Part shown: positions 16,529 to 24,149 of the stretch, piece by piece
Layout of the letters: every line of letters begins with the position of its first letter
Numbering within the stretch: the first letter of the stretch is position 1
Assembly: GCA_046582565.1 (NCBI GenBank)
Contig: JAYGED010000029.1
Span: forward strand, 1 to 27,758
Source: JAYGED01 sp046582565
GTDB lineage: Bacteria; Pseudomonadota; Alphaproteobacteria; JAAXGF01
Direction of reading: 5' to 3'
Length of the DNA: 27,758 bases
Made by a program: the position numbers and the translations under genes
The notes under the pieces: generated by a model
Told to the model about the DNA's origin: nothing
The model's database searches: none
Seen by the model: only the letters and a program-made list of their open reading frames with translations

Positions 16529-17092
16529 TTAGACGAACTTCTCGCCGGGCTTTGCAATGATCCGCCGCACCATGGGCTCGAAATCTTCCAGCGTCATGGT
16601 TTCATAATCGGGGTCGAACGACTTCTGATCCCAGAGCTCACAGAATTCCGCCGTCTTCTCGAACATGGGATGGTCACGGAATTGCTCGCGCGCGTCGCGA
16701 TCGCGGCCGTAGTGATGGAAATAGAAATAGCCCTGGAAGATCCCGTGGTGGAGAACCAGCCAATGGTTGTCATCGGATATATAGGGCCGTAACACCGACG
16801 CGGCGAAGGCCGAATGATTGTGCGGCGCGTACAAGTCGCCGATATCGTGGAGCAGCGCGACCACCGTCATTTCCTCGTCGGCGTCGTCATTGAAGGCCCG
16901 GGTGGCGGTCTGCAGCGAATGCTGATAGCGGTCGATCTTGTTGCCGTCGTTATTGCCGATCAGACCCTTGAGCAGCCCCATTACATTATCGGCTACCGGT
17001 ATGGGATTGGCGGCCGAATTGGCGGCGAGCATGGCATAGTCCTCAGCCGTGCCGTCGGCCATATGAATATAATCGACTGTCTTGTCGAACAT
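16529..17092 (-). CDS. HD-domain protein, possible PhnZ/MIOX-like diiron oxygenase
   Basis: A 187-residue HD-domain protein. It has a first histidine H58 in RYQHSLQTA, the HD pair H82-D83 in ALLHDIGD, histidines at 91/93 and 115/116, and a distal aspartate D155 in ELWDQKSF. Six ligands in this order are the pattern of both HD phosphohydrolases and the mixed-valence diiron oxygenases PhnZ and myo-inositol oxygenase. The QHSLQTA helix, the ALLHDIG motif and the C-terminal WDxK segment followed by an FEPMV helix resemble PhnZ, which cleaves a C-P bond. The resemblance is judged by eye and is not proof. It leads an operon of C-N and C-halogen hydrolases, so an oxygenase opening a substrate is plausible; a nucleotide phosphohydrolase remains the main alternative. 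Confidence 0.75.
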   Translation of the reverse strand: MFDKTVDYIHMADGTAEDYAMLAANSAANPIPVADNVMGLLKGLIGNNDGNKIDRYQHSLQTATRAFNDDADEEMTVVALLHDIGDLYAPHNHSAFAASVLRPYISDDNHWLVLHHGIFQGYFYFHHYGRDRDAREQFRDHPMFEKTAEFCELWDQKSFDPDYETMTLEDFEPMVRRIIAKPGEKFV

Positions 17093-17144
17093 GATTGGTC
17101 TCCCTTCGTGCGATGATCAGAATAGGACACGTCTTGGGCGCTGT

Positions 17145-17813
17145 TCAACCCACCGAGAGCGCCAGGATGCGGCTAATTTGACAGAGCGGCCGGCCGGTCT
17201 CGGCGGCCCACTGGTTGAACGCCGCGGCCGTTGCCGCCTTGGCGTCCTTGGTATTCGGTTTCTTGGCGATGACGCCGGCCTCGATCAGGGCGCGCACCAC
17301 GTCGCCGGTGAGCAGGAAACTGTCCTTGCCCGCCATGCGAAGGAAATAGGGGCCTGAGTTGCCGCCCAACTGACTGAAGCGTTTGGTCATGTCGACCCAG
17401 AGGCCCATGATGTCGTCTGCCGGCCAGTCCGCCAGATAGGCGCCGAAGGATCCGAATTCATCCATCACCACGACCATGGCGGCGGCGTTCTCCCGCGTCG
17501 CCTTGATCTTGCCCCAGTGACGGATAATTCGTTTCTCGTCCATCAGGCGCTCGAGCTCCTCGTCGTTCATGGACCAGACGCGGCGCGGATTGAAACCGTG
17601 AAACACCTCCTCGAAGGCCGGCCAACGGGCATCGACCATGGAATGCTTGAGCCCGGCGCGGAACACGCGCAGGCTCATCAGCGAAAAATAACGGTCATCC
17701 GCCATGGCCCGCAAATCCTCGGCGTCGACGGGAGACAGCAACAGCTCTTCAAGGGATTGGGATCCGCCGGCGCGCTTTTGGGCGCGGGCGAGAATGGGGG
17801 CGAAGCATTTCAT
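17145..17813 (-). CDS. Tag-family (DNA-3-methyladenine glycosylase I-like) protein, divergent
   Basis: A 222-residue helix-hairpin-helix protein of the methyladenine glycosylase family, recognisable from RYFSLMSLRVFRAGLKHSMV, WPAFEEVFHGFNP, DEKRIIRHWGKIKATRENA and a C-terminal GPYFLRMAGKDSFLLTGDVV. In E. coli Tag the corresponding helix reads LEGQQAGLSW and holds the base-pocket glutamate and tryptophan. Here those positions are R and H. The N-terminal and C-terminal cysteine/histidine zinc ligands also appear to be missing. It may excise a different base or have lost glycosylase activity. It sits 52 bp upstream of the HD-domain gene on the same strand and 50 bp after phhB. Family membership is likely; the function is uncertain. 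Confidence 0.75.
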   Translation of the reverse strand: MKCFAPILARAQKRAGGSQSLEELLLSPVDAEDLRAMADDRYFSLMSLRVFRAGLKHSMVDARWPAFEEVFHGFNPRRVWSMNDEELERLMDEKRIIRHWGKIKATRENAAAMVVVMDEFGSFGAYLADWPADDIMGLWVDMTKRFSQLGGNSGPYFLRMAGKDSFLLTGDVVRALIEAGVIAKKPNTKDAKAATAAAFNQWAAETGRPLCQISRILALSVG

Positions 17814-17863
17814 TACGCGGCGACTGTATCGCCCCGGCCGACGCCCGGCAAGCCGATGAAAAC

Positions 17864-18193
17864 TTATCCTAAACGATCGATCTTGGCCGCCATGATGAAG
17901 TCGTTTTCGTGCAGGCCTTTAATCTTGTGGGTGTAGAGAACGATGTTGCAGTAGCCCCATCCGAAACTGATATCGGGATGATGGCCTTCTTCCTCGGCCA
18001 GCGCCCCCACCACATTGACAAACTCCAGCGCACCGGTGAAGTCGCCGAAGGCAAAGCGGCGTTCGATTCTGGTCACCTCGCCGTCGAGCGCCCAGCTGGG
18101 CGTCTGCCCAAGGTAATGTTTCGCTTCCTCGGCGCTCAGCGGCGGCACCCCGCCTCTGCAGGGCACGCAGGTTTTGGCTGTCAGACCAGACAT
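17864..18193 (-). CDS. phhB: pterin-4a-carbinolamine dehydratase
   Basis: A 109-residue PCD/DCoH protein that dehydrates 4a-hydroxytetrahydropterin, recycling the pterin cofactor of aromatic amino acid hydroxylases. It carries the family signature EEEGHHPDI (H71, H72, P73), WGYCNIVLYTHKIKGLHEND (H89) and the proteobacterial N-terminal CVPCRGGVPPL segment. The length is normal. No phenylalanine hydroxylase gene is in the window. In such cases PCD has been linked to other roles, including molybdopterin-related ones, so its partner here is unknown. It is likely to be the first gene of a minus-strand group, with a long non-coding region upstream. Confidence 0.93.
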   Translation of the reverse strand: MSGLTAKTCVPCRGGVPPLSAEEAKHYLGQTPSWALDGEVTRIERRFAFGDFTGALEFVNVVGALAEEEGHHPDISFGWGYCNIVLYTHKIKGLHENDFIMAAKIDRLG

Positions 18194-18527
18194 AATAAAC
18201 TCCCGATTCAGAACCAGCCTGTAAATTAGGGCGCAGACGGATCAATAAATAGGCCTCACTCAAGAATCGTCTCGCGTCATGGCGCCGGGGGGAAATATTT
18301 TCCCCAATCGGCAAATATTGCCGGGTGATCAGAAAAAATTCCCCCCTTGGCGACAATAAGTCACTGAATATCAAACCCATAGCATCGGCGCGGCGATGGC
18401 GTGAAATTTGCATGTAAACCTAAGGACATTCAACCCTTGGAACCGGAAAATGCTTATTCCGTCGCCCATAGCGCCCATCGTCAAGGGGCCAGATAAGACC
18501 AATAACGGAGGGCATTCCCTGACCGGA
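18194..18527. other. non-coding stretch with nested inverted repeats
   Basis: A 334-bp gap between divergent genes. It holds no convincing gene. At 18283-18352 it contains dense dyad symmetry. GGGGAAA-tat-TTTCCCC forms a hairpin at 18289-18305. CGGCAA-ata-TTGCCG forms one at 18309-18323. An outer pair, CGCC/GGGGGGAA (18283-18294) with TTCCCCCC/TTGGCG (18339-18352), can enclose the second hairpin but competes with the first for the same G run. These could form alternative RNA folds or a divergent control region. An ACGGAGGG ribosome-binding-like sequence occurs at 18505-18512. Confidence 0.6.
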
Positions 18528-18824
18528 ATGTCGGATTCCAACTCCAATTCAAACAACCGAAACACACCCTGGGCGCAGGCGGAAAATGAGATAACCGAAG
18601 AGGTCAAACCCCAGGAAATCCAAACCTCTCGACTGATCGATAGAAGCCCGATCTCCAGCGCAACCCAGGCGGCGCTGCTCGCCCTCCTGTCCGAACCATT
18701 CACCGATTCAGAAAGCGGCAATTCTTTCGCCGAGCTCGTCGAAGAAGCTACAATCGAACAAAGCGCCGCCGAGGATCAGCCCGAAAGCATGGATGAAATT
18801 GCGGAGGATCATTCAGACGAATAA
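18528..18824 (+). CDS. small acidic hypothetical protein
   Basis: About 98 residues: an Asn/Ser-rich start (MSDSNSNSNNRNTPWAQAEN), a possible helical core (SSATQAALLALLSEPF, then SFAELVEEATIEQSA) and an acidic end (EIAEDHSDE). No signal peptide, membrane segment or known motif. The start is uncertain. ATG 18528 is 15 bases from the best ribosome-like site (ACGGAGGG, 18505-18512), whereas an in-frame CTG at 18519 is better spaced, and an upstream ATG at 18450 lacks a site. It has the amphipathic LLALL helix and disorder typical of small bacterial scaffold or adaptor proteins, but I cannot name a family. Confidence 0.5.
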   Translation: MSDSNSNSNNRNTPWAQAENEITEEVKPQEIQTSRLIDRSPISSATQAALLALLSEPFTDSESGNSFAELVEEATIEQSAAEDQPESMDEIAEDHSDE

Positions 18825-18936
18825 TCCAAATCGGCTGACTTGAAGCTCAAGCGGCTTTCACGGATCACTTCTGGTTGTGGTATCGTTGCCCCACTGACTT
18901 TGCAGATGTACCGCGCAACCGGATCTGGAGAGCGAG

Positions 18937-19521
18937 ATGATGACCTTCCGGCGGGCAACCATCGGCGATACACTCCATCTTTCGCGATTCGTTATCATGG
19001 CGGACGGAGGATGCGAAGAGGCCCTCTATGACGGGCTGTTTCCGGATCAATCGATCGAAAGCGTCCTTGAGCCCTATTACTCTCAATCAGGCACCACCGA
19101 TTTCCACGAAAACCACTGGATCGCTGAACAGGACGGGCAGATCGCTGGAGCGTTACACGCCTTCCCCTTCGACGACTACGCGAACGATCCGCCACCCGAT
19201 CCGCGCGTACCGGAAGAACGCTATGCAATTCTCAAACCGTTTGAAGATCTTCCCGCTCCCGGCACTTATTTTGTCAACGCAATCTCGGTTTATCCTGAGT
19301 TTTGCCGGCGGGGGATCGCCTCGTCTCTTCTGTCCTTGGCGTTCGAGCATGGCAAGGAGGCGGCATTCACTGAAATCAGCCTCCTCGTCTACGGCGGGAA
19401 TACCGGAGCGGTGGCGCTGTACGAGAAACGGGGATTCAAGGTGGTGGGCCGCGAGCCGGTCGTCGAACACCCGCTCGTGCGCTACACGGGAGAGGCTTAC
19501 CTCATGATCGCCTCTCTGTGA
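18937..19521 (+). CDS. GNAT-family N-acetyltransferase
   Basis: A 194-residue GCN5-related acetyltransferase, expected to move an acetyl group from acetyl-CoA to an amine. The acetyl-CoA pyrophosphate loop appears as FCRRGIASSLLSLA (the R/QxxGxG/A motif). It is preceded by strand beta-4 YFVNAISVYPE, and the C-terminal motif B is NTGAVALYEKRGFKVVGRE, all typical. A 40-residue insertion between beta-3 and beta-4 (FPFDDYANDPPPDPRVPEER) is longer than in minimal GNATs. The start at 18937 follows GGAGAGCGAG. The gene is apparently monocistronic. The substrate is unknown. Confidence 0.9.
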   Translation: MMTFRRATIGDTLHLSRFVIMADGGCEEALYDGLFPDQSIESVLEPYYSQSGTTDFHENHWIAEQDGQIAGALHAFPFDDYANDPPPDPRVPEERYAILKPFEDLPAPGTYFVNAISVYPEFCRRGIASSLLSLAFEHGKEAAFTEISLLVYGGNTGAVALYEKRGFKVVGREPVVEHPLVRYTGEAYLMIASL

Positions 19522-19643
19522 GCCCCAATCAGACAGCGCCATTGTGACGGAGAACACAGCCTGCCGTGGCCGCTTGAGTTACAATCTGTGAAGAAAATGC
19601 TATTTACTATACACCCTCTTAATTTGAAGCTTTAAAATCCGGC

Positions 19644-20990
19644 ATGGCCTTCACCAGCGTCACATCATCGGAAATCGGTTCGACACCCTATCGGTTGGTC
19701 GTCGATATCGAAATTCTGTTTTCAGGCTCGACGACATATGTAGAAGGTTCGGGAATTATTGTCGGCGACAACGACATCCTGACGGCCAGTCATGTTGTCT
19801 ATTCCGCCAATCGCACCATTCAAGACATACGGCTATATGCGGGGCGCTCCAACATTAGCGGCTCTGATGAATATTTTTATTTTTACAACGGAGACGCCGA
19901 ATACGACTTCAATCCCATCGGAAACCCTGACGGAACGATTCCCTTCGATGAGGTCGGAAGCGATTATGCGATCATTGGTATCACCGAGCCTATCGGCAGC
20001 ATTCTTGGTTTTGCCACTATGTCGGCCTCGGGCTTCATCGGCCTAACCACTACCGTCACCGGTTACGGATCAAACATCGGCGTCGATATTTTATCCAGCG
20101 ATCCAAGCGGCACAACAACCAGCATTGATAAAACCACAAATATCATCCGCTATACCAACGAGGCCGCTCCGGGCAACAGCGGCGGGCCGGTTTTCCAATC
20201 TATCGATGGTGAGTTGACGGTCGTTGGAATTGTTTCCGGCGCCGGCGGTTACGGCGCCTTTCTGGATACCGAGACGATAGAGATTATCAACGCCAACATC
20301 ATCGCAAACGATACGCTTTTAGACATCACTTCGATTCAAGACAACAACACAGACGACACCCTCGTTGGGACTGATGGCCATGATTCCCTCAATGGCGGCG
20401 CGGGAGACGACACTCTCACTGCAAGCGGCGGCAATGATTTACTAATCGGAGGCTCCGGCGCCGACATTGCCCTCTACAGCATCGACCGCGCTTCGGCCTC
20501 TGTGATCATTGAGCCGGATAGAACCCTGGTTACCGTGAACTCGGAAACCGACGGCTTGATGACGATTGAGCGTATTACTTTCTCGGATGGAACGCTGGTT
20601 CTCGACGTCGAGAATGACATCGCGGCGCCCGTCTACCGGCTGTATAGAGCTTCTTTTGGCCGGAACCCGGATGACGTCGGTTTGTCATGGAACGTCGCAG
20701 CCCTTGAAGAGCGCGGGCTAACGCTGAAGGAGCTGGCCAACGCATTCCTGCAAAGCGTAGAATTTACTGATCTTTATGGAAGCGACGTTTCCGTTTCAGA
20801 CTATGTGAATTTGCTCTACAGCAATGTCTTGGATCGCTCACCGGATGATGGCGGGCTGGCCGCCTGGACGAGTAACTTAGACGCCAACGTAATCGATAGA
20901 ACCGACGCCCTGCTCGGCTTCTCCGAAAGCGCGGAGAATATAAGCGCCGTGGTCAGCGATATTTCCGCGCAAGGGATCTGGTTGATCTAA
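19644..20990 (+). CDS. secreted trypsin-like serine protease with RTX repeats and DUF4214
   Basis: A 448-residue multidomain protein. Residues 1-235 form a chymotrypsin-fold protease with H50 (LTASHVV), D107 (GSDYAII) and S179 (GNSGGPV) as the apparent triad. Residues about 243-277 hold calcium-binding RTX nonapeptides (GTDGHDSLNGGAGDDTL, GGNDLLIGGSGAD). Residues about 325-435 form a DUF4214 module (VYRLYRASFGRNPDDVGL, LYSNVLDRSPDDGGLAAW), which is common in large alphaproteobacterial RTX and S-layer-like proteins. There is no Sec signal peptide; RTX proteins are normally exported by type I secretion through a C-terminal signal, and the end AQGIWLI fits. No type I transporter gene is adjacent. 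The AT-rich stretch 19585-19640 upstream is a likely promoter region. Confidence 0.9.
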   Translation: MAFTSVTSSEIGSTPYRLVVDIEILFSGSTTYVEGSGIIVGDNDILTASHVVYSANRTIQDIRLYAGRSNISGSDEYFYFYNGDAEYDFNPIGNPDGTIPFDEVGSDYAIIGITEPIGSILGFATMSASGFIGLTTTVTGYGSNIGVDILSSDPSGTTTSIDKTTNIIRYTNEAAPGNSGGPVFQSIDGELTVVGIVSGAGGYGAFLDTETIEIINANIIANDTLLDITSIQDNNTDDTLVGTDGHDSLNGGAGDDTLTASGGNDLLIGGSGADIALYSIDRASASVIIEPDRTLVTVNSETDGLMTIERITFSDGTLVLDVENDIAAPVYRLYRASFGRNPDDVGLSWNVAALEERGLTLKELANAFLQSVEFTDLYGSDVSVSDYVNLLYSNVLDRSPDDGGLAAWTSNLDANVIDRTDALLGFSESAENISAVVSDISAQGIWLI

Positions 20991-20995
20991 AAAAA

Positions 20996-21658
20996 CTAGC
21001 CAAAGGTATCCGGCGGCGGCAATCCTTGTAGAACATATGAATCGATCCCGGCGTCCAGCTTGGCCAGGATACCTTCCTCCTTGGCCATGCGCGCCCGGCT
21101 ACGGTCGAGCAAACCGGTCATTTGATCCGGCCGCATGACGACCACTCCATCGGCGTCGCCGACCACAAGGTCTCCCGGATTGACCGCCACGCCGGCGCAA
21201 GAAATGGGTGCATTGATGCTGCCGCCGAATCCCTTGTGCGGGCCGTTGGGCACGACACCTCGGGTGAACAGGGGGAAGCCTGACTGGCGAATTTCTTCCA
21301 CATCGCGAATGCTGCCATCGACGACTATGGCGCTGACACCCTTGACCTTTGCCGCATGGGTCAGCACGCCGCCCCAGACCGCCGTATCCATATGACCGCG
21401 CGCATCGACCACCAGGACACAGCCCGCCCATGCCGAGGCCAGGGCATAATGCAGGGGTGCATTGTCACCGACCATACACTGCACGGTGAGCGCCTGGCCG
21501 GCGAAGGTCATGCCCTCGGCGATAGGCTTTATGGCCCCCGCCATGGTGCAGGACCGATTGAGTTCATCGCTGATCACCGCTGTCGGGATGGAACGCCATA
21601 CGGCGAGGTCTTCGTCGGACAGCAGGGCCTCGGGTGAATCGTTTATGATGAGTGACAT
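20996..21658 (-). CDS. RraA-like / HMG-CHA-type aldolase family protein
   Basis: A 220-residue member of the RraA/HMG aldolase family, which contains both divalent-metal aldolases acting on 4-hydroxy-4-methyl-2-oxoglutarate-type acids and RNase E inhibitors. The substrate and metal motif is the RD pair in VVDGSIRDVEEI, and the loop DARGHMDTAVWGGV precedes it. PISCAGVAVNPGDLVVGDADGVVVM closes the fold. Keeping the RD motif and the family's aldolase-like C-terminal extension favours an enzyme over a pure RNase regulator. The ATG at 21658 is chosen because GGGAGAG lies just upstream; the longer frame to 21724 overlaps the neighbouring gene and lacks support. It starts 23 bases after the stop of the SapC-like gene on the same strand. 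Confidence 0.85.
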   Translation of the reverse strand: MSLIINDSPEALLSDEDLAVWRSIPTAVISDELNRSCTMAGAIKPIAEGMTFAGQALTVQCMVGDNAPLHYALASAWAGCVLVVDARGHMDTAVWGGVLTHAAKVKGVSAIVVDGSIRDVEEIRQSGFPLFTRGVVPNGPHKGFGGSINAPISCAGVAVNPGDLVVGDADGVVVMRPDQMTGLLDRSRARMAKEEGILAKLDAGIDSYVLQGLPPPDTFG

Positions 21659-21680
21659 GCGCTCTCCCGGTGATAAAGTT

Positions 21681-22571
21681 CTATGAAGTCCCTGCGGCGT
21701 TTCTTTCACTAACGATCTCATCACCCATGGGCTGCCAGTTGCTCATGGAGAGAAGATGGCAGTAGACCAGGGGGATCCAGCCGCGCTTGCGCCATTCGAG
21801 AAACACATCGTCGGGCAGGTTAGTGAATTTCTCTTCATCGATAACCCGGAACCCGCTCAGCGATATTTTTTCACCTGTAGTCAGGGTGAGCGCGGCTTGG
21901 TTATCCACCAGAAGGCCGTATTTTTCGAGCGTCGCCGTGAATTCGAGCGTGAAGCTGTGCTGCCCTTGATAGGTGGAACAGAATTCCAGGGCTTTCTTGC
22001 AGATCTCTGAAGCTTCATCGCCTTCGAACAGGGAGTTGCCTTCATCGCCATAGTGAGACGCGGCTTCATCGATACAAAGGGTGAATTGAAGCTTGTCTGG
22101 GCTTTCCATCAGTATGAAGGGGTAACGGCGCACATAAGCGGGAATATAGGTTTTGGCGCGCCAGGCGCCATCTTCGCCGGACACGAACTGGTTCCTCGCG
22201 CCGCTCAAACCCAAAACAGCGACCGGCAACACCGGGGCGGCGGCGGAAAAGACAATTGGGTAATGGCGCACAGCCTGGGAAAATTCCATCGCCGTCATGG
22301 GCACCGAATTTGTATCCTTGGCGAAGCTGTAATCAGCGTTCGACATTATCGCTTTCGAGCCGTGGCGCTCAACGGTCAACGCGTGCGGGTCTGAATAGAA
22401 AAGCGGCAGCGAGGGCCGCGCGGCGTCGGGCGTAGCTTCCGGCGTTTTGGCAGCGGCCTCGGGGGTCTCGGTATTGGTGTTCGGGGACTTGGCTTTCTTG
22501 CTATCTTTCGTAGCGGCCTCTTTGTCGGCTTTTTTGCTGCCTTTTTTATCTGCTGCCACCTCGTTCCTCAA
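21681..22571 (-). CDS. SapC-like family protein
   Basis: A 296-residue protein. After a low-complexity N-terminus rich in Lys, Ala, Pro and Thr (about 1-55), the rest matches SapC-like proteins: LFYSDPHALTVERHG, YSFAKDTNSVPMTAMEFSQA, HYPIVFSAAAPVLPVAVLGL, KTYIPAYVRRYPFIL, and the C-terminal GWIPLVYCHLLSMSNWQ. The family is named for similarity to a Campylobacter S-layer-associated protein and is common in proteobacteria; its molecular role is not settled. The RraA-like gene follows it by 22 bp. Its upstream region is only about 110 bp, contains a G-rich run, and abuts the tRNA fragment, so this gene marks the chromosomal side of the putative element. Confidence 0.85.
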   Translation of the reverse strand: MRNEVAADKKGSKKADKEAATKDSKKAKSPNTNTETPEAAAKTPEATPDAARPSLPLFYSDPHALTVERHGSKAIMSNADYSFAKDTNSVPMTAMEFSQAVRHYPIVFSAAAPVLPVAVLGLSGARNQFVSGEDGAWRAKTYIPAYVRRYPFILMESPDKLQFTLCIDEAASHYGDEGNSLFEGDEASEICKKALEFCSTYQGQHSFTLEFTATLEKYGLLVDNQAALTLTTGEKISLSGFRVIDEEKFTNLPDDVFLEWRKRGWIPLVYCHLLSMSNWQPMGDEIVSERNAAGTS

Positions 22572-22626
22572 ATTTACTGTGAATATGAGCCGAGAGTGGC
22601 ATGAAATGCGACCTCACGGCAATGGC

Positions 22627-22652
22627 GGGGCTGGGGCGGGGCTGGGCCGGGG
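22627..22652 (+). other. G-quadruplex-capable G-run cluster
   Basis: Five runs of three or four G (22627-30, 22633-36, 22638-41, 22644-46, 22649-52) separated by one- or two-base loops. This satisfies the usual G-quadruplex sequence rule. It lies between the SapC-like gene start and the tRNA fragment. Only the pattern is seen; folding is inferred. Confidence 0.6.
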
Positions 22653-22681
22653 CTGACTATATCTGGGATCATTGAAGTAAT

Positions 22682-22732
22682 TGGTCGGAGCGGCAGGATT
22701 CGAACCTGCGACCACCTGTCCCCCAGACAGGT
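22682..22732 (-). tRNA. 3' fragment of tRNA-Pro(GGG), candidate attachment-site core
   Basis: Read on the minus strand, the anticodon arm CCTGT-CTGGGGG-ACAGG (22731-22715) carries anticodon GGG. A short variable loop follows, then the T arm GCAGG-TTCGAAT-CCTGC (22709-22693), the 3' acceptor strand CGCTCCG, discriminator A and an encoded CCA (22684-22682). Upstream of the anticodon stem the sequence becomes unrelated: there is no D arm and no matching CGGAGCG acceptor strand. It is therefore only the 3' half of a tRNA-Pro gene. Such fragments are left at the far end of elements that integrate into tRNA 3' ends, and an integrase gene lies 170 bp away. Confidence 0.88.
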
Positions 22733-22859
22733 ATTATAACTGTTTCAGGCCGCATCATCGCATTCCCAAGGACACAGAAACCATAGATTAGTTAGGTTAT
22801 ATCAGCATATTACCTGTTTCTTCCCATTTCTTCACGTTTCACCGAAGCGTATGTATAAA

Positions 22860-22880
22860 CCCTACCCTAACCCCTACCCC
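22860..22880 (-). other. telomere-like G-quadruplex motif on minus strand
   Basis: Four C-runs on the plus strand (CCC, CCC, CCCC, CCCC), each separated by TA or TAA, give four G-runs with TA/TTA loops on the minus strand. It sits immediately upstream of the integrase start codons. It meets the standard G-quadruplex/i-motif rule; any role in integrase expression or recombination is inference. Confidence 0.6.
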
Positions 22881-22901
22881 ATGCGCATTAAGGGTGAAAC
22901 C

Positions 22902-24149
22902 ATGAGAATGACCGACGTTGGAATCCGCAAACTCAAGCCCAAGACACAAAGATATGAAGTTTGGGAGGACGGTCGTACTGGTCTGGGCGTTCGCGTCAGC
23001 CCGAAAAACAGGAAAACTTTCGTCTATATGTACTGGCGGAAAGGAAAGGCTCGACGAATGACGTTGGGCATATACGGCAAGGGGCCGAATAAGATGTCAT
23101 TGGTCGACGCGAACATAAAACACGCCCAAGCCATGAAGGCACTCGATGAAGGCCGCGACCCCGCCAACGAGACCGTTGAAGCAAACATAGCGGAGCGTGG
23201 TGCCGAAACCGTTACCGAGTTGGTCGAGGAATATCTTGAAATGGGCAAAGCCAAATAAAAGCAGCGCCGCCGAGGATGAGCGAATTTTACGGAAAGACGT
23301 AATTCCAGTTTTAGGACAACGAAAAGCCAAGGACATCACCCGCCGCGATATTATTTCGTTGCTCGACGGCATTGTTGCCCGTGGTGCTCCGGTGGGGGCC
23401 AACCGGACGTTGGCTATCATTAGGCGCGTTTTTTCGTGGGCCGTTGAGAGCGATATTTTGGGCACGACCCCATGCGTAAGCATCAAGCGCCGCTCGAAAG
23501 AGACAAGTCGATATAGGGCGCTCAAAGATACCGAAATTCATACATTCTGGCATGGTCTTGCCAAAGCGCAAATGACTGAGGCGGTCCGCTTGGCCCTCAA
23601 GTTCCAACTCGCAACCGCACAGCGACGGGGAGAGGTTGTAGCCGCCGAATGGTCGGAGTTAGATCGTGACAAGGGGCTGTGGGCCATTCCAGCGGAAAAA
23701 CCAAGAACAACAAAATTCACATTGTCCCGCTCTCACCGATTGCCCTTAACCTGCTCGACTCCATTGAGGCGATTGCGCCGGAAACCAAGCCGGGCCAGCC
23801 CCCTTCCCGCTTCCTGTTCCCCTCACTTATCGGCGACAAACCCATCACCCCGCGCGCTGTGAGTCGTGCCCTAAGCACGAACCTTGGCCTTGTCGGTGTC
23901 GAAAACGTGACACCACACGATCTAAGGAGAAGCGCCGCAACGTCTATGTCCGCGCTCCGAGTTGAGCGGTTCATCGTCTCCAAGGTGCTAAATCACACCG
24001 ACACCACTGTGACCGGCATCTACGATCAGTATGAATATTTCGACGAGAAGCGCGCTGCCTTGGAACGCTGGGGCCGCAAGCTCGAAAAAGTCATCGCGGG
24101 CAACTCAGCGCCCAGTAAGGTCGTGGAGTTAGCCGAACACAGGCAGTAG
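22902..24149 (+). pseudogene. tyrosine-type (P4-like) integrase with two frameshifts
   Basis: Three consecutive frames together encode a tRNA-targeting tyrosine recombinase of about 415 residues. The N-terminus (MRMTDVGIRKLKPKTQRYEV...LGVRVSPKNRKTFVYMY) is a DUF4102-type arm-binding domain. The middle part includes the catalytic arginine region ATAQRRGEVVAAEW. The last part has TPHDLRRSAAT (HxxR), LNHTD and the tyrosine in GIYDQYEY. The first break is at 23256: deleting one T in an A-rich run joins GKAK to KSSAAEDER. The second is in the A-run 23696-23700: restoring one A joins AEK to TKNNKIHIVPL. All catalytic residues I can place are intact, so decay is recent or the indels are homopolymer sequencing errors. 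The start at 22902 follows AGGGTG. Confidence 0.85.

Noticed and set aside
22682..22760. Complete tRNA-Pro gene
   Set aside because: Only the half from the anticodon stem to CCA is present; the D arm and 5' acceptor strand are missing.
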